Positions 42,732-51,981 of a stretch of 64,000 nt of DNA are shown piece after piece. The first letter of the stretch is position 1; every line of letters begins with the position of its first letter. The position numbers were made by a program, and so were the translations under genes. Source of the DNA: Flaviflagellibacter sp963786225 (GTDB taxonomy: Bacteria; Pseudomonadota; Alphaproteobacteria; Rhizobiales; Methylopilaceae); assembly GCA_963786225.1 (NCBI GenBank), contig CAWAYQ010000032.1:372001-436000 (forward strand), read 5' to 3'. A model generated the notes under the pieces. The model saw only the letters and a program-made list of their open reading frames with translations, was not told the DNA's origin and made no database searches.

Positions 42732-43552
42732 GTTTCTGGCGGACCGTGGGACGCTACGTCCTCGTTTACGGTGTCGCTGTAATTATTCTTCTGCCGTTCG
42801 TGTGGGTCTGCCTGTCGGCATTCAAGCCGGAGTCGGAACTGATGGCATATCCCCCGACATTCCTGCCGAAACAGTGGACTCTCGAGAACTTCAGGAGCTT
42901 CTTCCAAGCCACATCGTTCCATATAGCGATGTTCAACTCGGGCATGATAGCGGCCGCAACAACCGTTCTGGCGATGGCTGTGGCCGCCCCGGCCTCCTAT
43001 GCGCTGGCGCGTTTCCGGCACCCATTGTTCGAGTTTATCGCGCGGGCGTTCGTCTATACGTACATGATCCCGGGAATTCTCCTCGTTCTTCCGGTCTACA
43101 AAATTTACTTCGGCCTTGGTCTCGGCAACAATCTCCTGGGCTTGGTGCCAATTTACACGGCGCTCGTTTTGCCCTTGATCCTCTGGACCCTGCGCTCGTT
43201 CTTCGCCGGCATCCCCGTCGAGCTTGAGGAGGCCGCAATGATCGATGGGGCGACTCGTTTCCAGGCCTTCTGGAAAGTGGTGCTGCCGCAAGCCATCCCG
43301 GGAATGATCGCAACCGGTATCGTCGCCATCAACATCGGTTGGAGCGAATATCTGTTCGCATCGACGCTTTTAACCAGCACGTCCAACATGACGATAAGCC
43401 CAAGGCTTGAGAGCTTCATGGGTCGCGGGCTCTACAATTGGGGCTGGCTAATGGCGGGCGCGCTCGCCGTCACCGGACCTTTGATCGTTCTTGCCGGCTT
43501 GATGCAGCGCCAGCTTGTTGCCGGGTGGGGCGCTGGAGCCTTGAAGGGATAA
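42722..43552 (+). CDS. ABC transporter permease, MalG-type
   Basis: A 276-residue inner-membrane protein with six hydrophobic segments of the binding-protein-dependent transport family. The cytoplasmic EAA loop is seen as VELEEAAMIDGATRFQAFWKV near 185, followed by VLPQAIPGM. It is the second type of permease (MalG-like, short N-terminus) of a carbohydrate-type importer. GTG 42713 is an alternative start. The gene precedes its receptor and MalF-type partner. Confidence 0.86.
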   Translation: MSIGFWRTVGRYVLVYGVAVIILLPFVWVCLSAFKPESELMAYPPTFLPKQWTLENFRSFFQATSFHIAMFNSGMIAAATTVLAMAVAAPASYALARFRHPLFEFIARAFVYTYMIPGILLVLPVYKIYFGLGLGNNLLGLVPIYTALVLPLILWTLRSFFAGIPVELEEAAMIDGATRFQAFWKVVLPQAIPGMIATGIVAINIGWSEYLFASTLLTSTSNMTISPRLESFMGRGLYNWGWLMAGALAVTGPLIVLAGLMQRQLVAGWGAGALKG

Positions 43553-43599
43553 GTAGGTACCAACTGAATTAGTTCGAAGAAACCGCCAATGACCACGAA

Positions 43600-43619
43600 G
43601 GCCCTTATCGCAAGGGGCC
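43600..43619 (+). promoter_or_regulatory. Intercistronic hairpin before the receptor gene
   Basis: GGCCCTT (43600-43606) and AAGGGGCC (43612-43619) can form a stem with loop ATCGC, 15 bases before the receptor start. Hairpins at this place in sugar transport operons often stabilise or segment the mRNA so that the receptor is made in excess. No T-run follows, so termination is unlikely. Confidence 0.35.
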
Positions 43620-43634
43620 GCCTGGGAGGGAAAA

Positions 43635-45029
43635 ATGAAGAACATGAAGCGTGTCACAACAGCTTTTTTTGCAGTCGCTCTTGCGGTTAATGCCGGATCA
43701 GCCTTGGCCCAGGGCAAGAAGATTGTGCCGTTCCTGACCGCGGAGAGCTCGCCCAACGCGGTTGCCCAGCTCACGGGGCTGATTGCAGCGTTCGAGAAGC
43801 AGAATCCGGATGTCGGAATTGAACTGCAGCTCATGTCGAACGACAACCGCGCGACGCGTATCATCAATTCCGTTTCAGTCGGCGACGAGCTCGGAATTTT
43901 CGAGATCGAGCGCCGTCTGGTTCCGGATTTTACGAGAGCCGGATATCTTCTGCCTCTCGACACCATCGTCGAGAATATCGGCATCGAGAAATTCATCCCT
44001 GGTTCTCTCCTTTACTGGCCGTGGGACGGTCACCTCTATCAATTCACGTCCGACCTCGCGGCCTCGACCCTGTATTGGCGCAAAGATCTGTTCGAGGCGG
44101 CCGGCCTGGCGGAGCCCGACAGTTACGAGCGTCTGCTCGAAGCTTCTCAGAAGCTGCACGGCAAGAAAGGCGTGTCCGGAAACGCCTTCGAATCTTCAAA
44201 CCGAGGCGCCGTGCAGCGGTTCGTGACGTTCCTTTGGCAGAACGGCGGCGATTTCTACACGCGCGCCGGCGAGCCTGCCTTCGATCGTCCAGGCGCCAAG
44301 CAGGCCGTCCAGGACTATGTCGAGCTCAACAAGTACGCGCCGAGCGGCAACCACTCATGGGGTAATCTCGACCCCATCAACTCCTATGCGGCGGGGCGAG
44401 TCGCCATGGCTCTCTTTCCCGGGCGCCTGGGATATCAGATCGCCACCAACGCGCCCGATATCGCGAAGGTGACGGGCAACCGCGAAGCGCGCGTTGCGCG
44501 CGGGGGCAAAGGGCCCCGGGTCGTTTATGGCTCGGTTACGAGCTTTGCGATCGGGAAAACCGTGAAACATCCCGAGGAAGCAAAGAAATTCCTCCAGTTC
44601 CTGTTCACGGGTGACCAGTTGCTCGCCTACGCGATGTCCGTACCCGGACATGTCGCTCCGGCCATCAAGGATGTGCAGGCGAAACTGCTTGAGCAGGACA
44701 ATCCCTATATCAAGGAACACCGTGACTGGGTGCAGACCATTCTTGAGGCAACCACCTACTTCAATGCCGAAGCTCAGAACATGGGCTCAATCACCGAAAA
44801 CGGTGAGTTCAAGAAATCGTTCGTGCCGATGCCGTGGTCGGCTCGCGTGATGGGACAATCGCCTGTTGTATCCACCTTGTTCCAGCGCGTTGCACTGCAG
44901 CAGGTCCCCGTGGACCAGGCCTACAACGACGCGGTCAAGTCGTTCAGTTCCGAGATGGAGGCCTGGAAGAAGGAGAATGCCTGGTTCAAGGCGCCGGATC
45001 CCAATTGGCAGCCGCCGGGAGTGAAGTGA
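43635..45029 (+). CDS. ABC transporter extracellular solute-binding protein (family 1)
   Basis: A 464-residue periplasmic receptor with a signal peptide (residues 1-25, ending ALA). The mature protein shows the MalE/UgpB-like pattern: ELQLMSNDNRATRIINSVS near 53, RFVTFLWQNGGDFYT near 195, YAAGRVAMALFPGRLGYQIA near 250 with the conserved GKAAM-type strand, and KHPEEAKKFLQFL near 310. It would bind a sugar or polyol for the two permeases and the MalK-type ATPase. GGGAGGGAAAA precedes its ATG. Confidence 0.88.
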   Translation: MKNMKRVTTAFFAVALAVNAGSALAQGKKIVPFLTAESSPNAVAQLTGLIAAFEKQNPDVGIELQLMSNDNRATRIINSVSVGDELGIFEIERRLVPDFTRAGYLLPLDTIVENIGIEKFIPGSLLYWPWDGHLYQFTSDLAASTLYWRKDLFEAAGLAEPDSYERLLEASQKLHGKKGVSGNAFESSNRGAVQRFVTFLWQNGGDFYTRAGEPAFDRPGAKQAVQDYVELNKYAPSGNHSWGNLDPINSYAAGRVAMALFPGRLGYQIATNAPDIAKVTGNREARVARGGKGPRVVYGSVTSFAIGKTVKHPEEAKKFLQFLFTGDQLLAYAMSVPGHVAPAIKDVQAKLLEQDNPYIKEHRDWVQTILEATTYFNAEAQNMGSITENGEFKKSFVPMPWSARVMGQSPVVSTLFQRVALQQVPVDQAYNDAVKSFSSEMEAWKKENAWFKAPDPNWQPPGVK

Positions 45030-45097
45030 AGAACCTTCATGGCTGGTGAGTAGTTGCCGGCCCGGTCTGAATTGGGATGCTCGACGGAGTGGAAGCA

Positions 45098-46045
45098 ATG
45101 ACGCTGACTCGAGTTGAAAAGCGGACTTCCCGCGAAGTTCGGACTGGGCCGAGACTGTCCAGATGGCACGAATCCAAGATCGCCTTTGGGCTGATGATGG
45201 TGACGCCTGCCGTCCTGGTGCTTGTATTCGTTCTTCTGTATCCCGCGTTCGTGGCATTCCAGTCGAGTTTCTACCGAATTACGACCCTGACGCGGCAAGA
45301 AACCTTTGTCGGCTTTGGTAACTACGCCAAGATCCTTGTGGACCCGACATTCTGGCACGCCTTCAAGCTGTCGCTTATCTGGACCACCGGGGCCATCCTC
45401 TCGCAAATGATCGTGGGGGTCGCGGTTGCTTTGGTGCTGCACAAGGAGGTCGCGGGCCGCACATTCGTGCGTGGGCTCGTTCTGTTTCCCTATCTTGTTC
45501 CGGCTATCGTGGCGGTGCTGACCTGGAGGTGGATATTCAGCGATACGGTCGGCGTCGCGAATTATCTGCTCGTCGACGTCCTCGGACTGATTGAACAGCC
45601 CGTACCGTGGTTCGATCCGGGATGGGTCATGGTTTCAGTCGTGATCATGTCGCTCTGGAAATACCTCCCATATTGGGCGCTGTTTGTCTTGGCGAGACTG
45701 CAAACTATGCCGGTTGAGTTGCACGAAGCAGCTCAGATTGACGGCGCCACGACCTGGCAGCGGTTTTACCACATTACACTTCCCTGGATTCTGCCTGTCG
45801 TCATAGTCCTGCTCGTACTGAGAAGCATCTGGGCATTCAACGAGTTCGATATGGTGTACTTGCCGGCAGGTGGTGGACCACTCTCCGAGACGACCACGAT
45901 TCCCGTCTATATCCGGCAGGTGGCATTTGAGATCGGCGATATCGGGCATGCGGCGGCCGTCGCCATGGTCATGCTTGTTTTCGTCGCGATCCTTACAAGC
46001 TTCTATTTCTGGGCCTACCGTAAGGCAGAACAGCGTCTCGGCTAG
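45098..46045 (+). CDS. ABC transporter permease, MalF-type
   Basis: A 315-residue membrane protein with six main helices and the EAA loop VELHEAAQIDGATTWQRFYHI near 215-235. It pairs with the MalG-type permease. The ATG at 45098 follows GGAGTGGAAG; an ATG 21 bases earlier is also in frame. The usual order is broken: the MalK-type ATPase lies four genes downstream and an ABC-2 pair follows instead. Confidence 0.86.
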   Translation: MTLTRVEKRTSREVRTGPRLSRWHESKIAFGLMMVTPAVLVLVFVLLYPAFVAFQSSFYRITTLTRQETFVGFGNYAKILVDPTFWHAFKLSLIWTTGAILSQMIVGVAVALVLHKEVAGRTFVRGLVLFPYLVPAIVAVLTWRWIFSDTVGVANYLLVDVLGLIEQPVPWFDPGWVMVSVVIMSLWKYLPYWALFVLARLQTMPVELHEAAQIDGATTWQRFYHITLPWILPVVIVLLVLRSIWAFNEFDMVYLPAGGGPLSETTTIPVYIRQVAFEIGDIGHAAAVAMVMLVFVAILTSFYFWAYRKAEQRLG

Positions 46046-46057
46046 AAAGGGGCGAGT

Positions 46058-46789
46058 GTGATCGAAGCGTTGGATCTCACGAAGAGTTTCGGACAGCGCC
46101 GTGCGGTCGATGGCCTTAACCTGCACGTGAAGGCCGGCGAGATATATGGCTTTCTCGGTCATAACGGCGCAGGAAAGACGACAACGATACGGATGCTGCT
46201 CGGTATCCTGACCCCGGATTCCGGACGCGTACGCATATGCGGGCGCGAACTTCTCAGGGGCAGCACGGCTACCCGACGCCTCATCGGCGCCGTCTCCGAG
46301 ATACAATATCTCTACGACGATATGACATGCGGCGACTATCTTCTGTTCTTTGCCGCGCTCTATGGTGTTCACGAGCCGGCGAGGCGCAGCGCCCAGGTCC
46401 TGGACGAGGTGGGTCTTCTCGATCGGACGGACGATCTCGCCGTTACCCTGTCGAAGGGACTCCAGCAGAAACTCGGGCTCGCGCGCGCGCTCCTCCATGA
46501 TCCGCCGATCCTGGTGCTGGACGAGCCAGTCTCCGGCCTCGATCCAAACAGCATCCGCGATATTCGCGAGATAATCTGCCGGCAACGAGACAGGGGTCGC
46601 CTGGTTTTCCTGTCGTCGCACGTGCTGTCGGAAGTGGAGCGCACGGCTGGCCGCGTTGGCATCATGTGCAAGGGAAAGCTTGCTTACGAGGACACAGTCG
46701 ACGCCGCACTGCTGCGATTTGGGACAATCGAAAAGGCGTTTATGGAGGTCACGGCGGGTGCCGCGACGGACGTGGAACTGGCCGCATGA
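46058..46789 (+). CDS. ABC-2 type transporter ATP-binding protein
   Basis: A 243-residue ABC ATPase of the exporter (ABC-2/CcmA-like) kind: Walker A GHNGAGKTTT near 33, signature VTLSKGLQQKLGLARALL near 132 (a variant of LSGGQ) and Walker B ILVLDEPVSGLDP near 150. The start is GTG 13 bases after the MalF gene. With the next gene it would form an exporter or membrane-extraction complex, distinct from the importer around it. Confidence 0.87.
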   Translation: MIEALDLTKSFGQRRAVDGLNLHVKAGEIYGFLGHNGAGKTTTIRMLLGILTPDSGRVRICGRELLRGSTATRRLIGAVSEIQYLYDDMTCGDYLLFFAALYGVHEPARRSAQVLDEVGLLDRTDDLAVTLSKGLQQKLGLARALLHDPPILVLDEPVSGLDPNSIRDIREIICRQRDRGRLVFLSSHVLSEVERTAGRVGIMCKGKLAYEDTVDAALLRFGTIEKAFMEVTAGAATDVELAA

Positions 46790-47634
46790 GCATCGTCCTG
46801 CCGCCCGGTGAAAAGCTGTCGGTTACGAGTGTTCTTGCTCGACGTGAAGCCGGCGCCGCGGTTCGAGGGCTCGGCGGCTACGTGGCATTGACGCTCGCTC
46901 TGCTCGTCGCGGGCTGGATTCTCGTCGTCGATGTACAGGCCCTGGACCGGGCGGGCGTTCTGGTCAAAGCCGAGCCGTTTCGTGCGCCGCTGACAATTGC
47001 CGTTCTGATCCTTTGTATATTCCTCGCGGTTTCCGCGGCGGTCTCCACATCCCGTGACCGTGAGAGCGGCACTCTCGAAGTTCTTTTTTACGGGCCTGTC
47101 GACGAACGCATCTACGTGATCGCCAAAGTCGCCGGGCTCCTGCTGGCCTATGTCGCCGCACTGCCCCTGCTGCTTTTGCCGTTCTTTGTGATGTCGATGA
47201 TATCGGGCTTCATGGTGACGCCGATCATCCTGGTGAGCGCCGTGTTGTCGATTGTACCGGCGGCCGCGATCATCAGTTTCGGCGTCATGCTTTCGGTCGG
47301 CACCCACCGTATACGCACGGCGGTCCTCGTGCTCGCCGGTACGATAGCCCTGTTGATCGGAATAAAGCTGGCCTACGGCTTGGTCCTGCTCATCCCCGTC
47401 GCGGATCCCTCAAGCGCGCTTCTGGCGCTGCGGGACGCGCTCATGTCGCTCGATGGACTGGTTCGCTGGATTTCGCCATTTGCCTATCTTGAGCGTGTCG
47501 TCGACGCGGGGATGGCCGGGCAATGGTGGTCTGCGGCAGTCAATTCTGCCGCAGTGCTCGTCGGCAACGTAGCCATGGTCGCCGTAGCCGTGATGCGGCT
47601 GCGGCATCGCGGCGTATGCTGGAGGGGAGAGTGA
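46786..47634 (+). CDS. ABC-2 type transporter permease
   Basis: A 282-residue membrane protein with six hydrophobic segments: an N-terminal helix near 28-50, then ILCIFLAVSAAVSTSRDRES near 75-95, and the double helix block LLAYVAALPLLLLPFFVMSM. The motif SRDRESGTLEVLFYGPVDE is the amphipathic coupling segment of ABC-2 permeases. ATGA overlaps the ATPase stop. Substrate unknown. Confidence 0.8.
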   Translation: MSIVLPPGEKLSVTSVLARREAGAAVRGLGGYVALTLALLVAGWILVVDVQALDRAGVLVKAEPFRAPLTIAVLILCIFLAVSAAVSTSRDRESGTLEVLFYGPVDERIYVIAKVAGLLLAYVAALPLLLLPFFVMSMISGFMVTPIILVSAVLSIVPAAAIISFGVMLSVGTHRIRTAVLVLAGTIALLIGIKLAYGLVLLIPVADPSSALLALRDALMSLDGLVRWISPFAYLERVVDAGMAGQWWSAAVNSAAVLVGNVAMVAVAVMRLRHRGVCWRGE

Positions 47635-49037
47635 GGGCCGCCAGGATCCGCAATATCATTGCCGTGGCCATGCTCGTCCTCGCGGCCGAAGCCCCGGCGC
47701 GCGCCGCAAGCGAGCAGTTTGTGTACTGGCCATATGTGACCGACGGCGGCGAATATCGGCGCGTTCCGTATCCTAAAGAGGCCGGACATCTGGCCGCGCT
47801 CGCGGGATCCGAAATTGTTATCGAAGCGCGCAGGGCGCAGGTTTCGTATTGGCCTATTACGCGCGAGTTCATCACCGACGTCGGTCATGGAAAGCCGGTC
47901 GACGGCACCGTTGAGGTAATCGGCTCCGGAGAAACACGGACCGCCGCCGATGACGTCTATACCGTTTGGTATCCGGCCGGTCTCGGGGCCGGCCCGGCGC
48001 AACTCGTCCGCGGGGCAGCCGCCGAGAAACTCTATGCGGAGTACGTCTCCGCCGCCCGGGACGCCGCGACAAAGGAGCAGCAGTACCAGAGGATTGTCGC
48101 GGAGCATCAGGCCGCCGCGGAGGCGTGGATCAAGTTGGCCGGAACCCGGCAGTTGAAGGATATGCCGCCTCCGCCACCCGATCTCACCGTCGAGCCGCCG
48201 GCGCCGTTCAACGCTTATGCGAGCGAACCGCGCAGGGCAGCCATACTCAAACTGCTGGAAGGCAGCTACGGCCTTCGGATGCGTGATGGGGACGGCCAGA
48301 TCATTGCCGGTAGCGAACGGACGCTCGAAGTCTTCGCTCCGATCGACCAGGCGATCGGATATGTACTTCGACCGCAGGATCGCTGGACACGCCCGGCGGT
48401 AAGTTTTTCGCCCCAGGATACGATCTATACCACCGCCCGCGCCGACATCTTTTTGCAGCCTGTCCCGGTTGTCGAATACGCGTCCCGCGATTTCACACGG
48501 CTCTTTGATCCCCAGTCCTTCGAAACCTCGGACACCGAGGCGACAATATGGGTGCCGCGCCCGGGTGGGGATCAACTGTCGTCGAGCGCCTCGCTCGCCG
48601 TTTGGCGGGGGAAGACACAGATCGGCTCACTGCAGAGCAAGGGATATCGGGTGAATCAGTTGGCGGGCGCCGGGCGCGGCTACACCATCGAGGAGTTCTC
48701 GACAAAGGGCGGCACTTTACAGCCCGACTTTCAAGCGATGAGGCTCGACCGCCAGATCCCCGGCGACCGCATAGGCCTCGTCGAAGAGCCCAACGGATCG
48801 CTGAGCGGCAATCGGGAGTTCGTAATCGTCAATACGCCGCCGCTCTGGTTGGTGTTTGTTCCCGCGTTCATTCCGCTGATCATAGGTTTCGCCAGGCAGC
48901 TCTATCTCCGAAGAGCTCGCGGAATCCGCAGGCGCCCGGTTCCGGAAAGGGATCTGCTGAAGCCGGCCGCGGGCTCTGCCACTTTCAAGGAAACAACCAA
49001 AAAAGCAGCCGTTAGTGTTGCGAATGGGAGGACATGA
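47631..49037 (+). CDS. Uncharacterised exported, membrane-anchored protein
   Basis: A 468-residue protein that I do not recognise. It has an N-terminal signal sequence (residues 1-26, cleavage after ARAA), a large extracytoplasmic part with a charged helical stretch (KEQQYQRIVAEHQAAAEAW near 147), a proline-rich linker near 178-192, a mainly beta region, and one C-terminal membrane helix (WLVFVPAFIPLIIGFA near 405). A basic cytosolic tail follows. The GTG start overlaps the permease stop (GTGA) and follows GGAGGGGA. It may be the periplasmic partner of the ABC-2 pair. Confidence 0.75.
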   Translation: MRAARIRNIIAVAMLVLAAEAPARAASEQFVYWPYVTDGGEYRRVPYPKEAGHLAALAGSEIVIEARRAQVSYWPITREFITDVGHGKPVDGTVEVIGSGETRTAADDVYTVWYPAGLGAGPAQLVRGAAAEKLYAEYVSAARDAATKEQQYQRIVAEHQAAAEAWIKLAGTRQLKDMPPPPPDLTVEPPAPFNAYASEPRRAAILKLLEGSYGLRMRDGDGQIIAGSERTLEVFAPIDQAIGYVLRPQDRWTRPAVSFSPQDTIYTTARADIFLQPVPVVEYASRDFTRLFDPQSFETSDTEATIWVPRPGGDQLSSSASLAVWRGKTQIGSLQSKGYRVNQLAGAGRGYTIEEFSTKGGTLQPDFQAMRLDRQIPGDRIGLVEEPNGSLSGNREFVIVNTPPLWLVFVPAFIPLIIGFARQLYLRRARGIRRRPVPERDLLKPAAGSATFKETTKKAAVSVANGRT

Positions 49038-50101
49038 TGGCGTCGGTAGAGATACGCGATGTACGCAAAGCATTTGGCCCGGTGGAGGTCATCCACGGCG
49101 TCGACATACACATAGAAGAAGGTGAACTCGTCATTCTTGTCGGCCCTTCCGGCTGCGGCAAGTCCACCCTTTTGAGGATGATCGCGGGGCTCGAGGATAT
49201 TACAAGCGGGTCGATCCGCATCGGCGATACCATTGTCAACGACGTGCTGCCAAAAGAGCGCGACATCGCGATGGTCTTCCAGAATTACGCCCTGTACCCG
49301 CATATGACCGTCCGGGACAACATGGGCTTTTCACTGAAGCTTAAAAAAGCTCCGAAGGCGGAAATAGAAAGGCGCGTTCGTGCAGCTTCTTCCGTGCTGG
49401 GACTGGACACGCTCCTCGACAGATTGCCGCGCCATCTTTCGGGCGGACAGCGCCAGCGCGTCGCGATGGGGCGAGCGATCGTTCGAGACCCACGCGTGTT
49501 TTTGTTCGACGAGCCGCTGTCAAATCTCGATGCCAAGCTTCGTGTCGCGATGCGCTCGGAGATCAAGGAACTCCACGGCAGGCTCGGCACAACCATGGTT
49601 TACGTTACGCACGATCAGATCGAAGCTATGACGATGGCCGATAGAATCGTTGTCATGCACGACGGCCGGGTCGAGCAGATCGGGGCGCCGCTCGAACTTT
49701 ACGATCGGCCAGATAATCTGTTTGTCGCGGGCTTTATCGGCTCTCCCGCCATGAACTTTGTCACGGGCACCATGTCGATCGCCGATGATGCCGTGTTCAA
49801 AACCAGTGACGGGATTTCATTGCCCGTCGGCGGAGTTCCGCGGGCGCGGGAGGGCCAGCCGGTCGTCTACGGGATCCGTCCCGAGCATTTCATGCTCAGC
49901 GACGAAGGAGTTCCGGCCGAGGTTGTGGTGCTCGAGCCGACAGGTTCCGAGACTCAGGCGCAACTCCGGATTGGCCGCGAGAGCATTACGGGTGTATTTC
50001 GCGAGCGAATATTTGCGAAGCCGGGAGAATCCATTCGGATCATGCCGAGGCCGGAGCATGTGCACCTGTTCAATCCGGAGACGGGGCAACGCCTCTGCTG
50101 A
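49034..50101 (+). CDS. ABC transporter ATP-binding protein, MalK/UgpC type
   Basis: A 355-residue importer ATPase: Walker A GPSGCGKSTLL near 38, Q-loop VFQNYALYPHMTV near 82, signature LSGGQRQRVAMGRAI near 136, Walker B VFLFDEPLSNLDA near 156, H-loop YVTHDQIEAMT near 190, and a C-terminal TOBE domain (residues about 235-350). This type serves sugar and polyol importers and would energise the permeases at 42722 and 45098. GGGAGGAC precedes ATG 49034/49037, which overlaps the upstream stop. Confidence 0.9.
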   Translation: MMASVEIRDVRKAFGPVEVIHGVDIHIEEGELVILVGPSGCGKSTLLRMIAGLEDITSGSIRIGDTIVNDVLPKERDIAMVFQNYALYPHMTVRDNMGFSLKLKKAPKAEIERRVRAASSVLGLDTLLDRLPRHLSGGQRQRVAMGRAIVRDPRVFLFDEPLSNLDAKLRVAMRSEIKELHGRLGTTMVYVTHDQIEAMTMADRIVVMHDGRVEQIGAPLELYDRPDNLFVAGFIGSPAMNFVTGTMSIADDAVFKTSDGISLPVGGVPRAREGQPVVYGIRPEHFMLSDEGVPAEVVVLEPTGSETQAQLRIGRESITGVFRERIFAKPGESIRIMPRPEHVHLFNPETGQRLC

Positions 50102-50227
50102 GTGCCATGGCAAAATGAATGGATTTATGATCATTTCCCTCATCGGTCCGAGGGTGAAGCTTCTGTCCTGAAGGGGTCGAGGGATGCTCGGCTCCCACGC
50201 GCCGAAGCCGGGTTGAGGAGCGGATAT

Positions 50228-50953
50228 TTGGGAAAGCTGCGAAACGAAGATCGCGAGACGATCTCGGTCATGAGCGCTCTGGCCGTAGAGGTCGCGTTCA
50301 CCAGATGGATAATCCCCGCATTCGAAGCTGCGTCGAATTTGGATGTCCGCGTGCTTTGGGACCCGACAACAGTCCTCATGCAGCGGATTGAGAGCGGCGA
50401 AAGAGCGGACGTGATCATCGCAATTACCGGATCGATGAATGCACTCGTCGATGCAAAGGTCGTGCGTGGTCAAAGCGTCGTCGAGATAGCTCAGGCCGGG
50501 CTCGGACTGGCGGTGAAAAGCGGTGCCCCGCATCCCGCAACGACCACATCCGACGAATTTATAAACACGCTTACGAATGCGCGAGCTGTCGCCTATTCGA
50601 AGGGCGGAGCGAGCGGCATTTACTTTTCCGAGCTTATCGCACGTCTGGGAATTGCGGATCAGATCAACAAGCGAGCCGTCACGATCCCGGCCGGTTTCAC
50701 CGCGGAGAAGGTCGCAAGTGGTGAAGCCGATCTGGCTGTTCAGCAGATCAGCGAACTTATGTCGGTCGAGGGCGTCGAGGTCATCGGACCATTTCCAGCG
50801 GAATATCAGAAAACCACCAATTTCGCGGCGGCGGTTTTTTCCGATGCGGTTAACCCGGAAGGCGCCGCGAAGTTCATCCAGGCTCTCCTGACCGAGCACG
50901 CTCAGAGATCCTATCGAGAGGGTGGCCTGGTATCGCTCGTCGGGGCGGCATAG
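50228..50953 (+). CDS. ModA-like periplasmic-binding-fold protein without signal peptide
   Basis: A 241-residue protein of the same type as 17580-18278: VMSALAVEVAFTRWIIPAFE at the start, RIESGERADVIIAITG, SKGGASGIYFSELIARLGIA and PAGFTAEKVASGEADLAVQQ. The TTG start was chosen because GAGGAG lies nine bases upstream; the fold starts at once, with no export signal. It ends the ABC operon. It may be a cytosolic ligand sensor or binding protein. Confidence 0.72.
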   Translation: MGKLRNEDRETISVMSALAVEVAFTRWIIPAFEAASNLDVRVLWDPTTVLMQRIESGERADVIIAITGSMNALVDAKVVRGQSVVEIAQAGLGLAVKSGAPHPATTTSDEFINTLTNARAVAYSKGGASGIYFSELIARLGIADQINKRAVTIPAGFTAEKVASGEADLAVQQISELMSVEGVEVIGPFPAEYQKTTNFAAAVFSDAVNPEGAAKFIQALLTEHAQRSYREGGLVSLVGAA

Positions 50954-50987
50954 AGCTCGGCGGGATTAGGCCTTTAACGGACACGCA

Positions 50988-51959
50988 ATGGAGCCTCCCA
51001 AACCTCAAGACGTGGATATCGTCATGCTCTCGGTGAACTTCGCGCCGGGCGTATCGGTGAACTTGAATTTGATTCACGTCTTCATAGCGGTGGCCGACAC
51101 TTTGAGTTTCAAGGACGCGGCCATTCGAGTGTCGCGGTCTCAGTCCGCGGTGAGCGCGCAAATCAAACTTCTGGAAGATCAACTCGGCGTCCAGCTCTTC
51201 AACAGGACGACGCGCACGGTTTCCCTGACGGTTTACGGAGAACTTCTGCTGCAAAATACGCGGCGGGGAATGAACGAGCTCAATTGGGGGTTCCGCCGGC
51301 TTCTCGAAACAGCCCAAGGAGACCGCGGCAAGGTTGTTCTTGCGTGTTCGACTTCGATCGCCGGCACCTGGCTGCCGCAGATATTGAAGAGCTTCGAGCA
51401 GGACTTTCCGAACATCCATGTCGTGCTGTCGGAGCTGGCCATGCTGGAAATGGTGGACGTCATCCTTGCCGGTGGCGCCGACTTCGGCATCGGGCCCGTT
51501 TTCCCATGCAAGAACGCCGTGAACTTCGAGCCGATCGTGGACGATGAGTTTGTCGTATTGACATCGTCATCTCTGTTTGACGCCAAGCAGAAAAGCATAA
51601 CGCTCGAAGCATTGGCCAGACTGCCGCTCATTTTGGCGAAATCGTACAATGTCAGCCGACAGCTGCTGAACGCCGCCATGCAGGAAAGGGGCATCAGGTT
51701 TGAAGCAAAATATGAGTGCACGCAGCAGCACACACTCATATCGATGGTCAAAGCGGGGCTGGGCGTAACGGTAATCCCGAAATCGATCGCCACGGAGTTT
51801 GCGACAAAGACAGTGCGCGCTGTTCCGATCCGAGGGGCCAAAGTGGTTCGTCACATCGCCATTATCACTGCCGAGGGACATGACCTCTTGCCCGCAGCAT
51901 CGAGCCTTGCCGCCCTGGTGAGGGAGCACGTCGGCCGAGCCAAGACCTGGCATCCGTGA
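50988..51959 (+). CDS. LysR family transcriptional regulator
   Basis: A 323-residue LysR protein: winged helix VFIAVADTLSFKDAAIRVS then RSQSAVSAQIKLLEDQLG, and FNRTTRTVSLTVYGELLL near 70-90, then a two-lobed effector domain. The first 24 residues exceed the usual length, so a start at ATG 51024 is possible. It lies on the same strand before the TTT operon at 52085 and may activate it, with a perfect palindrome between them. Confidence 0.87.
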   Translation: MEPPKPQDVDIVMLSVNFAPGVSVNLNLIHVFIAVADTLSFKDAAIRVSRSQSAVSAQIKLLEDQLGVQLFNRTTRTVSLTVYGELLLQNTRRGMNELNWGFRRLLETAQGDRGKVVLACSTSIAGTWLPQILKSFEQDFPNIHVVLSELAMLEMVDVILAGGADFGIGPVFPCKNAVNFEPIVDDEFVVLTSSSLFDAKQKSITLEALARLPLILAKSYNVSRQLLNAAMQERGIRFEAKYECTQQHTLISMVKAGLGVTVIPKSIATEFATKTVRAVPIRGAKVVRHIAIITAEGHDLLPAASSLAALVREHVGRAKTWHP

Positions 51960-51965
51960 CGAATG

Positions 51966-51981
51966 GATAATCCTGATTATC
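51966..51981. promoter_or_regulatory. Palindrome GATAATCCTGATTATC before the third TTT operon
   Basis: Seven-base arms GATAATC and GATTATC with a two-base centre form a perfect palindrome, followed by a third half-site-like GGATAAT (51983-51989). It begins seven bases after the LysR stop and lies about 105 bases before the receptor gene. LysR proteins bind palindromes upstream of -35 regions, so this is a plausible site. No clear -35/-10 pair was identified. Confidence 0.45.
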
